A stretch of DNA of 64,000 nt. Origin: Nectonema munidae (lineage: Eukaryota; Nematomorpha; Nectonematoida; Nectonematidae). Below, piece after piece: positions 1 through 14,000 of this stretch (within the stretch, counting starts at the first letter, position 1; each line of letters opens with the position of its first letter). Under the pieces are notes generated by a model. It did no database searches, was not told the origin of the DNA, and saw only the letters and a list, made by a program, of their open reading frames with translations. The position numbers were made by a program, and so were the translations under genes. Location of the stretch: the NCBI GenBank assembly GCA_030549495.1, contig JAUIRK010000536.1, positions 558,001 to 622,000 on the forward strand, given 5' to 3'.

Positions 1-1916
1 TGAAATTCGTGAAAAAAAGTAGAATTTCAAGTCTTTTCTCTAGAAATCGCATATTTGGTTTGTTCGGGTTTTTTTTTATTATATTCACCCTTGAAATTCT
101 ACCTTTATCCACAAAAGGCTTTTCGCTCCATGAAATTAATCCGTAGTTTGATTTAAAACAAACACTTTGAGTTTCATTTATAAAGTCATCATCGGAATTC
201 ATATCTGAAGGGGAAGAGGCAACATATATATAGCGTTAAAAACTAGCAACAAGGTAACATTGAATGATCTTTAGGCACTGATAATGAACCGCTTTTTTCG
301 TCCTATACATACTCAGAAGAGTCACCAAAAAACATATGTACAAGTATAAAGAAAACTGGAAAGAAAATAACAAGAGAATGCAACAAATGAGATTTCTTGA
401 AAAAGATAGCACAAAAAATGTGAAGCAAATGGCGATTCAAAAATAACACATGTTGGAAAATATGAACATTCATGGAATTCGCATAATACATCACTATATG
501 CCTTACAATCAATGCCTCTACTCTTTGGTTTTGGATATAATTTATGTCCGCTTCTACTCCAAAAAAGGTTTTCTAATTTTGTCTAAACTACTTTTTTATA
601 TGGGTCACTTTGATCCAAAGGACTTTGGTGTAACAAAGTTGTTTTTTTCTTTATTTGTGAACAAAAATTTTTTGAATTAAAAAAATGTTAAATTAAAGTA
701 GAAAAACAAAGTGAAAAAATGTGAACTCCCAAAAATGTTTTTCAGAAGTGGACTTAAGTTTTTTATTTTTGTATGGGTGAAATAGACCCGAAAGACAATA
801 GAAGGGTTAAATAATATAAGTAAAGATATAGAAATGAAATAATTTGGAAATTATTAGGGACGAAATGTCCTAAGTCCCTCGCATATATACAAACCTGTAC
901 AGATTCTAAAATATTGGTCGATTCCGATACCAATATTAATTATAATTGTAGTTTCAAAAATGATTATGTAAAACTATTTTTAAAATGAACTGCTGATGAA
1001 ATTTATGAAAAAAATCATAAACGTATAAATTGGAAAAAAAGTTCAAAAAAGTTTGTTAGCAATAATAAAAAAATGATTTCATTATAATATTTATATATTT
1101 TATTAGTTTTTTTCAACTTCTAGAGTAAAATGGTTTCTTTGCGAAATGAATGCATTACCTCCAAATTATTAGAATATAATTTGTTATTGACTTAAAACTT
1201 ACTTTAAGATTTTCCTAAGAAAATTGCTAAATTTTATAAAATTGGAAAAAGATAGAAAAACAAAAAAACTCGATACTTTTAGTCAGGTCCCAATGGTGTA
1301 CTGAATTATTTGTAAAAATTTACTAGGATGCATTGTTTGAATTAAAGTTAATTATTTAAACAGTTTTTATAAATAAGTTCATGGATTCCAATTTTGATTC
1401 AATTACACAATTGGTAAAGAATCTTCACTTTTTTTCTTTTCTGTCAAGTTTTTTATGTCATAAAGTAAATAATCATTTCATAATGAAGTATAATAGCTTC
1501 ATAAAATCAGACTTAAACAGACTTAAAAATGAGAATCAAACAGTTAAAAGACTGCCAAATAATTTCAATGTCTGCAACAAGGTTATCTTGAATAGAATTC
1601 TATACAAAGAAAGGAATTTTCTTCATTTAAATATATATTAAATATTAAAAAAAAATAAATTTGATGTATCATTTATACAAAAAAAAATTCTTTTTAAAAC
1701 TAAAGAATTGTAATTATATAATAAACATAGAAATTATCTTTTTTTATTAAAATAAAGCAATTTTCTGTAAAGTCCTAGAATAAATCGAAATTTTTGGGCA
1801 TATTAATTCAAGAAATAGATTTTTAGCCTAAAAATAGGCTGCCCTTATCATAAGAATATATGTTTCTTACCTCACAATAAGCTTCTATGAGCAATACTTT
1901 GCATTTTTTAATTTAG
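1..1916. other. AT-rich intron sequence, no gene seen
   Basis: Presumed intron of the collagen gene upstream of the first visible exon. No Gly-X-Y coding, RNA gene or clear transposon was found; the open frames here are short and of AT-rich composition. Confidence 0.5.
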
Positions 1917-2057
1917 GGTTTAATGGGTTTGGATGGAATTCAAGGACCTAAAGGCACGCGAGGCTTTTCAGGTCTTCCAGGAATTCTAGGCTCTAAAGGA
2001 CCTATTGGCGATGTTGGATCGATCGGAATCGGTTTGTGGGGAGAAAAAGGCGAAATA
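1917..2057 (+). CDS. Col4a2: Collagen IV exon 1 of window
   Basis: Forty-seven codons in phase 0-0 starting [10 protein letters not shown]. One break in the repeat (GIGLWG). The acceptor is ATTTAG and the donor GTATTT. Earlier exons lie outside the window. Confidence 0.85.
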
Positions 2058-5000
2058 GTATTTTCGTTCGTTCCCCCTCTTTCTTACTTTCAACTTTTGA
2101 CTTGTTTACTTTTTCAAAGGGAAATATTGGACCTCCTGGGTTACCTGGACCACCTGGAAAGTATCAGTATCAAGAGGGAAGACAGCACAGTTTGTTTGAA
2201 GGCCCACCTGGTATTACTGGTATTCTTGGAGAAAAAGGAGTGTTTGGAGAACGTGGACAGGATGGCCAGGATGGACGAGCTGGTTTACACGTAAGTTTGA
2301 CAATTAACGTTTATAAGTAGAGATGTCAATTGTCAACTGCCAAAGCTGTATTGACCACGAACCATCGTTCTTCCATTCTCCAACCAACTCTTTATTTTTT
2401 CTCAGTTTTCCAACAATATTTATTACAATTAAACTGAATCAAGTTATGAACTTTTTTTCTCCTCCTTTTTTTAATATGCAAAAGTAAAAATGTTTTAATA
2501 AAAAGACAAGTTTGAGATGAAAATATGCATATTAAAAATTTATGTATAGTATTTTAAATTCAATATATTCTTTTTGTAGCGTTATGTTTTGATTGAATAT
2601 TTATCAATACTAATTGAACATCCTTACTCTGAGTGTAATCAAGCTCTTTTTGGCTTAATTAACGCACAAGCAAGTGAACATACCGACTTCTTCTTATAAC
2701 ATTATTTGAATACAAAGTTCTTTATCATAACAATATGATTTTTTATTTATTTAATATTTTTTAACCGATACGCGAAAAGTTCTCTATTTAGGTGTTATGA
2801 GATTGACTTGGCAAATCACTGCAACTGTTGACCGTTTTACAGTTGTACAGTTAAAAGTGAATTGCTACATAGTATGTTGGCCACTGACATCTTAATTTTA
2901 TAACCCATGCCATATGTTATTTTCAAGATTGTTTAGGGTTTTCCTGGAGTTCCTGGCTTAAAGGGAGAAAAGGGTTACGTTGGAGCACTTGGAAAAACAG
3001 TATCATCTTCCAATGCTTCAAAAATGTGTTATTTTCCATTCTTTTTTCCATTTTAGGGTAAAATAGGAAGAATTGGACCAATTGGAGCTCCTGGGTTTCC
3101 GGTGACTAAATTTTGCTCTAACAATTTGAGGGATAATAATTTTTTTGTCATTCTATTTTTAGGGAGCACGCGGTGATGACGGAATTCCGGGAAGTCCGGG
3201 ATACTTCGGAAGAAAAGGAGAAAGAGGAGAATCTGGTTTTCCTGGTCATCCAGGTCTCGATGGACGACCTGGACCGCCTGCAGTAATTATATTTTTTACA
3301 TGTTTGATTTTTGTCTTACTTATTTATCATCGGGTCGAGATTAATGTGTCTTCACAGTAGCAAGATTTCCTCACTATCAAGGCTGATTATATCAACTATT
3401 AATTCATCTTGCCATTGTGTACAAACATATGTATGTATACATAAGAGTACATGTAAGGATGTGTTTGTGGAACTGTCGCGTACCTAACATAAATGGCGTT
3501 CGAATTCTGATAGCACTTACAAGCGTGTGCATCTCAATAACAGAGGTATATAGAGTACAGCGTGTAGTTAACCTGTATTACATTATTATTAAAATGTACA
3601 ATATTTCTATACAATTTTTATTAATGATATATTTTGTAAATAGTTGACTGGCAAAACTACGCATGCTTTGTAGGTTTTATACACTATTCATTTTTTGTTG
3701 TCTCCCGTGATCTTGCCAGATCACAAATATATTTTATTTCGGTTTGAATTATATAGTAAAATCTTTTATTTAAAGTATACAGCTGCTGAAAAAATATGTA
3801 ATTTTTTTGTCTACACTTTGTTAAAAGTCATTTTTCTGTAAATTCACAAAAGGAGATACCATTTTTGATTATCTCCTAAAAAGTTTCGTACTCATTTCAT
3901 TGGCTTTAGTAATGCTGTATTTTTCTTCTATATCATCTCCAGTATCCCTTTCATTTTTATCCCGACTTTCTTCAATCTTACCCAATACCCATACTTCTAG
4001 TTTCATCTAGTTCTTTAATTTCTTCAATAACATCATCGCTTTTCTATTGATGAGTTATTACATCATCATTTATTGAAAGGAAATCAATTTTTCAGAGTAT
4101 AAATTGTCCTTGAATCGGCAGTATTCTGGTAAAAAAACATTAACTCCTGACATATTTCTTAGTTAACGTTTAATTAATGATGTTTGGACCTTTGGATTCT
4201 CTATTTTGCTTTTTATTACAATCAATTCTGCCTCAAAACAATTGGACCTCTAAATAACTAACAATTAGAGGCCGGATTATCTCTAAACCTTGGAAATATT
4301 GCACGGAAAATAGAGAAAATTCAAACCTAGACATAATAGGAACATAACAAAATAGAAACGACAATGATATTACAAGATTGATGATAAAAGAAATGGAAAA
4401 GTTTTCTATCATCATTTTTCGTTCACTCTTTACACTCACATCTGTTTAATTTTTCTTCATCTCTTGTTTCAGTTCATTTAAAATTTGATTGATAAATTGA
4501 GTTATTGTATGAATCAAAAGGTTGATTTCAAGGTTGATTCAAAAGAACGCTAAAACGAACACAAAGTTTCAACCAAAGTATTTTTAGGAAGGTTATATTT
4601 TTTTCCGATATGTTTGAACATGATGAATTTCGTTGTAATGAGGTATCCTTAGAAAACCGCCTCCTGGGAATTTAAGACTCCAAATTTTGTAAGTTTATAA
4701 CTTCTCATATATATTTTCAAATAAATTGAAATTTACGTTTTTAGCTCAAAAATGTTGAAACCTACAAAATAAAAGTTAAAAAAATTCGGAAAGTTTTATT
4801 TAACAAAAATATATAACGACTTTTGAATTCATACGGGTAATTTGAATTCATTTAATTAGAAGCTAAATCTTGAAATTCGAATTAAATCTTTTATATATAA
4901 TTTTAAACCCGTTGAGCACTACAATTTTTAAAACTGATCGTCTGCTTTCTTTTTCAATGAAAATTTTTTATTTTTTCATTTCTTGCGACACGGGTGTCAC

Positions 5001-8000
5001 GATGGTGGTCAAAGGGTAATTGCGATTTTTTGTTTTGTTTCTACCATAATTTTCCTGCTTGACATATGGCAATTTTTTTGCTATAGGTTACTTTTTATTT
5101 TACTTGGATTTTTCTTGCTTTATATCGGGATATTTCTGTTAAGCACATTTTCTTATTTTATACAAAAATGGTAGTTAAATTATTAAATTTAACCTAAAGT
5201 TCCCTATGAATAGATTGTATTCAAAAAAATGAAAAAGTATACAACTTACGCAATCAAAAGTATGTTCACATTCTGTTTTATAGATTACATTTATGCAAAC
5301 AGTCTCTCAACTATAATAGGTTAGGAATTCTTTTTAATGAAGTTGGAAACTCTATTGATCTATCATACTTGTAGTCAATCTCCAAGTATAAAAACAAGCT
5401 AAAGGACGCATTATTCGATAAATATGATTATTATGAATGCTACATTGATAAAATTGCTATATACATGTATATATATAGACCGATCTATGCCCTTCACTAA
5501 TTTTTAAGGCCTTATAACTTTTTTCATATGATTAAAATGAGCTGAAATTTTGAAAGATAGTTAGGAACTATAGAGGAAATTTCATGGAATTTGAAAAATT
5601 GTAAGATCCTTATTTTGACCTCAGATTTTTTCCAAATAAATACATAGTATCTGGCGAATCTCCTTATGCATGTATAATGCCTCAGAAGCTTTGCCAAACA
5701 CTTATACTTACATATTTTGCAACAAACATAATAAAAATTTTGATTGATGATAAATTGCTCACTAAATATTTATGAAAGTTTACGGTTAAAACTTGTGTTC
5801 AAGAATATTAAAATTTTAAATAGAATTTGTATTTTCATACTAGAGGCGTGAGTAACTTTGGCTAGATGTCGAGCTTTGATAACTCAAGATTTTGAGTTAG
5901 ATCCTACATCCGGCCCTATTTTTTCAATCTTACTAATCGATCATTCTGATTTCATTCCTGGACTCAATTTTTGAAATTAGAGTGTCATAATGCTTGAAAG
6001 TGTCAATCATTACGTTTGTAATTTTTTTTCAAGGATATTATTTAAAACAAAATATGTTTAGTATAAAAAATAATTCCAAAAAGACCCAATTGATGCAAAA
6101 ATAACCTATTTTTTTAATTATTATAAATTAAAAGAAAAATATTTTTTCACTTCTTTTTTAGTCTTTTTTTTAATTTTTAATTTTTTTGAGAGAAAGGGGA
6201 GGATATGGTGTTTGATCGTGTTACTCATTCTTTATACGGGAAGAGGATTAAAACTTCAAAAATGTTTCCATACCTAATGTATATTAGTGTTTTTGGAGGA
6301 TTATTTGAGAATCATAATAATTTAGCTTTTTCTAGTATTGGAATTGAATCGAAAAAATTTGCTACCCTTGTCAATTCTTTAACCGAATTTTTAGAGCCTA
6401 AATAGATAAGTGCTCTGAGAAAGGTTGAATAACATGTATGATGAGTATTTGAAAGTTTAAATGTTTCAGTTTTTCTACATTTTGTCCAATGTTAAATATT
6501 ACATAATAGTTTGGGTACTTTTCTGTTATATCTCCCCCTTCCCCCGCCTCTAAAAAAAGCAGACGATATTTTCTAAAATTGAAAGAACAGAATATTTTCG
6601 GAAATTTTATATATTTATATAAAGTGAAATTATACATCTCTATTATCTTCTTCCCACTCTAAAAAAATTCTAAATGATATTATATAATAATCAGAGAAAT
6701 GTTGATGAAGTAGTAAAAAAATAAATCATTCACTAAAAAATTTTTTTAGAGTGGTGGAGGGGATAACAAAAAAGTACCATAGTTTTTAATTCGAATTTTC
6801 TTGTTAAAAATTGTACTTCAAAATGAAGGATCAGTTGTTTGAAATTTTAAAGTATTTCTTAATAATATTTTAAAGAGCTATGTCGTATAATCTTATTCGA
6901 TTAATTATCTTCACTTTTTTCGCAATTTAAATGTCAGTTTACTTGACAGTTTGTTACATAAGTTGAGCCGATTTTTACAAAAATTAAATTAAACATTGTA
7001 TAATTTACGTCAGACATAAAAATAATTAATTTACAAAAATAAAAATAAATATTTTTACAAAAATAGAGTTTTAAAAATCTAAATGCAAACAAATTAATAC
7101 ATTTTTTTTTCACAAAAAAAATTAGTGTTGGGTGAATAAGTCAAGGATTATTTTTAAATACAAAATTTGGGTGCTCAAACAGCTAAAATGCCTATGCACT
7201 TTATTTCAAATATTTAGTGCTATCTATGCGCCTATTAATAACTCGTGCACATGAGACGAGTTTAAAGTATATTATCGAGGCTTTTTCTAGCTTTGTGAGT
7301 AAATGGCAGAAGCATGCAAAATCTTTTATTTCAAATATGATTTTAAAACCTCCAAATTTCGGATAAACTTGCATTCTATATTCAATGAATAATGAATGCG
7401 CTAAGTCTGATTTTTCAAAAGTGAGAGTAAATCTTTTACACTAAGTAGGATTGGATTCCCATTTTTTGATCCTCTTATTGGAAATCTTACAAAAAAATTT
7501 TTAACTTTACACCCCAAATATATTGCATGTCCCCTAAGTTATTTAAAATGTCTATAATTTTTTTTAGATGAATGTCGATGGATATGTTGGCCCTAATGGA
7601 GAACCAGGCGATTTTGGACCTCCCGGTAGAGTCGGGCTTCCAGGCCCAGATGGCATTCCTGGGGATCCTGGATTGATTGGACGTACGGGTCCTCCTGGTA
7701 CTCCGGGAAGACCAGGTGTGGCAGGAGTTGATGGCTTGCCTGGATTCAAAGGCGAAAAAGGCTACCCAGGATTTGATGGTATTAATTTTTTATAAAATTT
7801 CAGAATCTGAGGATGAACAACCATTTTTTAATTAAAATCTTTCCTTTTTCAGAGACCATCATGTTTCAAAATCTGCTGGATATTTGATTTTTTGAAGAGA
7901 AAGTGAGATTATTAAAAAAATTGGGGAAGAGATATTTTCTACTGGTCCTATAATTTCTGGAAAATAAAAAGCTTCTGATTCCTTTAACTTCAAAACATTG

Positions 8001-11000
8001 AAATTACTACTAGCATATCTCTAATATATTGCTCTATTTTTAGCTCTAGTTAGGTCTCTGCCTTCTTTATAATATAAGCAAGTGCTTAAGTCACATTCAG
8101 ATTTTTGATTAATTGTTAAATTAATTGCAAATTTCCTATGACTTAAATTTGAGTTTTTTTGTTTAAATATCCTTCCAAATTCATTAAATGATTTAATAAT
8201 GCTAATTTTGAGCTCAACAATTTAGGTATAAATTTATTGTATTTTGATAAAGAAAAATGAATTGTGTAAAAGTGTTTATGAAAAATGCTATTCTATTGAA
8301 CTTCAACTAAATATATAATTAAAAACTGATTCATCTGATTGAGTGCTTTCTAATTAGTATTATTGTGTTGGTTTCACTTTTTTGAAAATTTAAAACTACA
8401 CGCTGTAGGATCACAAAATATTTGGAGCAAATATTATTTGATGGAAGTAAAGAATTGATACTTGATAAAAATGGCATATTAATTTTAAATCGGATATTGC
8501 CATACTTCATGAATATCCAAATGTATAAAAGTTATGTTAAAATTTAGTACACTTGTTTATTTAAGTTCTTTCTTTTTAACACATTGGTAAAGGAAGTGAA
8601 AAAATGAAAATTGGGGGGGGGGGGGGGGGGGGTAGACATTTATGGGAAAACCTTGTTTTATGAAAACTGACTCGAATAATTGAAAAACCCCTCTTTTTAC
8701 ATTGCTGCATTTTTGAAATATTTCAAAGCGTGTTTAAAAATTTGTTTTGATTTATATATATTCACTTTTTGTTAAACTTATTTATATATTTTATTAAATA
8801 TTTTTGAGTTTTTAATTTAATCAGATTTGATTTCAGTAAACTACATGTGATTTCTTTCAAAATTATAAAAGTTTCAACGCAATTATTTATTTGCATTATC
8901 TTATATTTTCATGTAAAAAAATTTACGAAACTTTAATCTAACGATCACAGAAAACGAGTAGATTTTTTTTAATTTAGCAATGAAAATAACGAAGTGTATT
9001 TTGTATAAAGTAACGATAAGTAGAACGCTGTTATCTTAGTTGTGACCAATAAAGAATTTCATGTCACCAATTTGGAAAATCTTGTCTCAGGTGAAAGACT
9101 GTCAATTTCCGAAAAGTTCATTGAACTTATTCTATTGAATATTTTATAACAAATTTAAAGTTTTACAACGAAGCTCCTCAAACTTTTTTATCACGTTTTT
9201 CTCACTATTAATGATATTCAGTGAATAGCGGACTAATTCACCACAAGCGAACCGTAATTGAGCAGTTAATTTTACTCATAAAATCTTTAGCAAATCATGA
9301 TAAAATTACATATAGAAATACTTTCAAACTACTATAATATAATGTGTTGTGTAATTATATCAGTTTTTTTAAATAACGGCATTCATAACTGTATTTTCAT
9401 GTTATGGTACTTGTAATTATGTTATAATTTAATTGCGTTTGCTTTTTTTCGCTTTCTTAACAAACTATTTTCTAACTGATGTATGTCTATTGACTCAAAA
9501 TTTCCCTGAAATAAACCGGTTAATTCATCTGTTAAAAATGTATTAGACAATGAATTAACCTTGTTAACCAAAACACGATTAATTACGATCACTAGTACCC
9601 ACGTGTACATTTAAAATTTCGGAGCCACATTCAAAGTTAAATGTAATTAAAACATAAACTTTTTTAGATACATACAAGAGGCCCTTTCCCCCACGAGTCT
9701 GAATGACGCCCCTTCCAAAATCTATTTCTTCGTTTTCCATCTATCAGAAACTGTTCATGAGAATTAGAAAACGATTATTCAATTAGGAAATGTTCTCTTC
9801 AAAAAAGATAAAAACTCTTGCTGTGCAAACACTTAACTACTTTCACAGTGAAGATGCTTGACATTTATTTACTTTTATTCTTTAGGTCTTGCAGGGATAC
9901 AAGGACCTCCTGGAAAAAATGGTTTTGATGGAGAAAAGGGTTTGCTTGGTGAAACTGGAATGCCAGGAGTTGGGATTCGAGGTCCACCCGGCTTAGATGG
10001 ATTGCCTGGTTTGGATGGAATGCCTGGTTTTAAAGGCGAAGTTGGATTGACGGGTCCAAGAGGTACACTAAAACATTTCATACTTTTTCTAAAAATCAAC
10101 GTTATGTATGAATTTTTGACACTTCTTTCAATATTGAGGCTGTGGGTGTGAGATTTTTAAACTATTAAACTGGGACAAAAAATGGCGTTGAAAAAAGTCA
10201 AGAACAAAATCTTGCATTTCTTTCAAAAATAATTAATAAAAAAAATATTTAATGTTTTTCTAAACACAGATAATATGCGTAAAACCTAATTTTCATCTTT
10301 AAAAGGTAAGCATGAATTTCTTTTTACGCGTCCAATCAAATTTTATTTTCACAAGCTCGTTTTTTGGTATTTTACCAACAGGCAGGTAAGATATTTCCTT
10401 AGCTCTTGACCGAGTTGAAATTTGAGAGTCTCTTTCCTCTGTTAGAATTTGGAACTTTTATAATATGGAAGAGTGGTAGAAAGAGTTGCAAAATTATTTT
10501 ACTCTGTTTTATAGTAAACACTCTCTTCCTCTTCTATTTTCTAAAAGAGCGTCATATGCAAAATTGGAAGTTGCTACCAAGCTTAAAGCTCATCAAATGT
10601 TATTTTTATTGATATTTTCATCGTCAGGGTTTTGCTATACACTGGAAAAAACTAAAGACTGGGAAATTCTATGTTTTTTCTATAAGCGAAGAACCAGTAG
10701 GTAATAGGTCAGCTGTTTTCCACACCACCCCTGAAGTAGACCTTATACGCCCACTTTGTTTTAAGTTGAAGTTTCCCCAGTAGGCATACTTATTTCTTTT
10801 ACCCATTTCTGTATTCTAAGTGAATTTGCTTCTGTAACTTCTTGCTTTCATTCCTTTCTACTTTTTGCTTTCATGTTTCTCTCTTCTTTTCATTCTTGAT
10901 CGAATCCACTCCATTTTGCGCATGCCTTCATTGTTAATCTTCTCGCATTTTGATCTGAAGACTGAAAACTTCATTTCACTATTTTGCGCTCTTTCTTTTT

Positions 11001-14000
11001 CAAAATTTTCACATTTCATTTCTTTCACCTCTTCTTTTTTTTGCTTCGAAGTTGAATCAGAAAGAGTTCTTGTTTTTGACATATTCAATGATATTCGTCA
11101 AATACTCGAACTTTTCCTTGTTCAATCTTCGAATTTTAACTTTTTCAGGATCTTCTTCAACTTTTCTTTTAGACGTATTCTCTTTTTTCTCGAATTGCTA
11201 TAGTCTTCTATGTTATCAAAATGATGTTATCCTATCAAAATGGACTAGATTAGCTCTTTACTTCAAGACTTTCTTTATGTAGACACGAGGTTTTATGAAA
11301 ATTTTTTGTGGATTTCACTTCAGAAATCTTGCTCACTGCCTCAACTTGATCTAAACTTTAAACATATTTCTCATAAAAGTTTCCCCAGACAACATATTTT
11401 TTAACATCAAGAAGTTTATATACATTTGAATTCTTTATTTCTTTGCAAGAAGAATAATTCGCGTATTTGTGAAATTTATTTTTCTCAATTTCATACGTTT
11501 CTTCAATGATCTTTCTCATATTTTCTCTTTTGATTTCAGATTGGACTTCTTAATATGAGTATTCGGGGTTTCCTTTAATTCATCGAGTATTAAGCGTATA
11601 TGTAATCCTCTTGCTCACTTTGGAGTAATTTGCTATATCTTTGTAGGTTACATCATGTCTTTTTAGAGATTTTGTAATAAAATTAATGTTGATTTAAACT
11701 TTTTAGGCGAGCCTGGCAAGAGCAAAGAGGGAAAAGTTTCTGGAAGTCCTGGTTATCCCGGTACAATGGGTGAACATGGATATCCTGGAATGGATGGGAG
11801 ACCTGGAGCGCCTGGACCTTCTGGAGAAAAAGGTTGGTTTACTTCTTTTTTGAATGAGTAAATAACTTGCTAAAAATTAGGGAGGAAAGTTGGTTCTCTA
11901 AAAACACTTTTTAACTGGCTTTTTCCCATTTTCAATATTTAATTTAGTCATATACCGTCAATTGTGACCAATCGATCCACATCTTGAATAATACTTCTGT
12001 AAATCGGGTTACTTATTTTCTTATCAAAATTTGATAATATTTCTCAATCTAATTTCTATGACAAAAAATACTAGGAAAACTAATAAAACAGCTAAAAGTG
12101 TCATTTGACGAAGTTGCATATTGAAGCTTTTGTCAGTAGATTTGCCAATTTTATTCAAAAGATTTTAAAGACACTTTAATATTCAAAACAAAAAATGTTA
12201 CAATAAATTTAATTAAAATATTTTTTGAAAATTGTTAAAAGAGATTGACCACATGACGTTATTTTGCGTAAATTACACATCAGTACGGTTCTCTTTTATA
12301 ATCAATATGTGACATAACACATAAGAAAAGCTTGCAATTCAATAAGTGAAGAGAAACGTATAGTGAATGCAAAAAAATGTTATGATTAATTACCCTCTAT
12401 ATTTGAATATAGGTCAAGTGTTATTCCAATAAAAGATACAAAATACTTTAAATGGCGAGTCATTGTAAAATCCATACTCTTTGATAAGTTAAAGAAGTGA
12501 TTATCAACTTTTTTTTTATGGACCCTTTTTGAACTGGGAATTTTTTTATGGAACCCTTATTTTTTATTGCTACCAATTTTATATTTCAAAAAATATAAGA
12601 ATAAGTAAACCGTTTTAATCACTATTTTTTATTCGTTTACTCAATTAATTTTTTTAATATTTTTAACACTGTTTTTATAAAATCATATTTTGTTAAGTTA
12701 AAAGGAGAAAATATTTATTCGAAAAAATAAACTTGATGGTTTGAGTCTAAATTTAATATGTCAGATTTGAATGAAGTCAATGATAATCTAAATCACCTCT
12801 ATTATAACATTAAGTCGATTTCGACTTTTGAATACAGATAAATACATGACTGAACGCTTTAATCAAATAAATAAATGATATGTATTTAATTAGTATCAAA
12901 CCTGATTCAATAAGATGGACCCTTGAAAAATTATGTGGACTGCCAAATTCAAATATTCTTATATGGACCCCTCTAAAAATATTGTACAGCATTTAGGCGT
13001 CCACAAGGACCACGTTGAGAAACACTGAGTTAAGCAACACTCACGGCCAATTTGGATGGGCTTATACTTGTTTTAATTTTTGAAATTTAAAACTAATAAT
13101 TATATTTAATTTTTTATCATAATAGGAGAAATTGGTGGGTATTGTGATTTTTGTATGCCCGGAGAGCCAGGTCTCAAAGGCGAACGTGGTCTTGAAGGTT
13201 ATCCTGGAAAACAAGGAAAGCGTGGTCCTACTGGAGAATCTGTGGAAAGAGGTGAACCCGGAGACGATGGCTACCCCGGTCTTCCCGGACGTGATGGCCT
13301 GCCAGTAAAATTTAGATGGTGAACTGTGAAGAAGAATAAATATGAATAATGTTTTTAGGGTTCATTTGGTTTGCCCGGTTTAGATGGGGTCAAAGGAGAA
13401 AAGGGGGAAGCGGTCTACGTGACAAGACCCACTGCAAATCAACTTCGTCAAAGTAAAGTCCTATTCACCACATATGTTGTTTTAACTTTAAACGTATTCA
13501 TTTCTCCTCTTTTAAGATAAAGGTGTTCAAGGAGAACCTGGCCTACCCGGTATGCCTGGAGAAAATGGCTACGATGGATTATCGGGTTTGGACGGCGCTC
13601 CAGGCATGCCTGGTATCAAGGGAATTCAAGTAAGTTTTATTAATTGATATACAAAGTAGTCAAAACACTTACTCAACTCAAACTAACTAACTTACTAACA
13701 TTACATGAAATAATAAAAATTAAATTATATGCCTATATAATATTAGGAAATCAGTCTGTACTCTATACTCTTTGATAAGTTAAAGAAGTGCTTATCAACT
13801 TTTTTTTCTTATTAACCCTTTTTGAACTGGGAATTTTTTTTATGGAACCCTTATTTTTATTGTCATTGTAATGAATGATTACACTGATAATGAGATATTG
13901 TAATCAAGGGGCTAACAACAACAACAACATATATATTAAACATCTTTTTACTATATATGTGGAACATACCGATTTCCTAATATTATATAGGCATATAGAT

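Noticed and set aside
1923-2294. Continuous frame through exons 1 and 2 as one coding block
   Set aside because: It leaves the Gly-X-Y register; splicing out 2058-2119 keeps the repeat on both sides.
7564-7749. Proline/glycine-rich open frame on the - strand (also at 9875-10099 and 20012-20215)
   Set aside because: These are the antisense of Gly-Pro-rich collagen exons, which read as Pro-Gly repeats; splice signals and NC1 support the + strand only.
10865-11203. 112-residue + strand ORF (and its - strand shadow)
   Set aside because: Pyrimidine-rich composition, rich in Phe/Leu/Ser, inside a phased collagen intron; no family resemblance.
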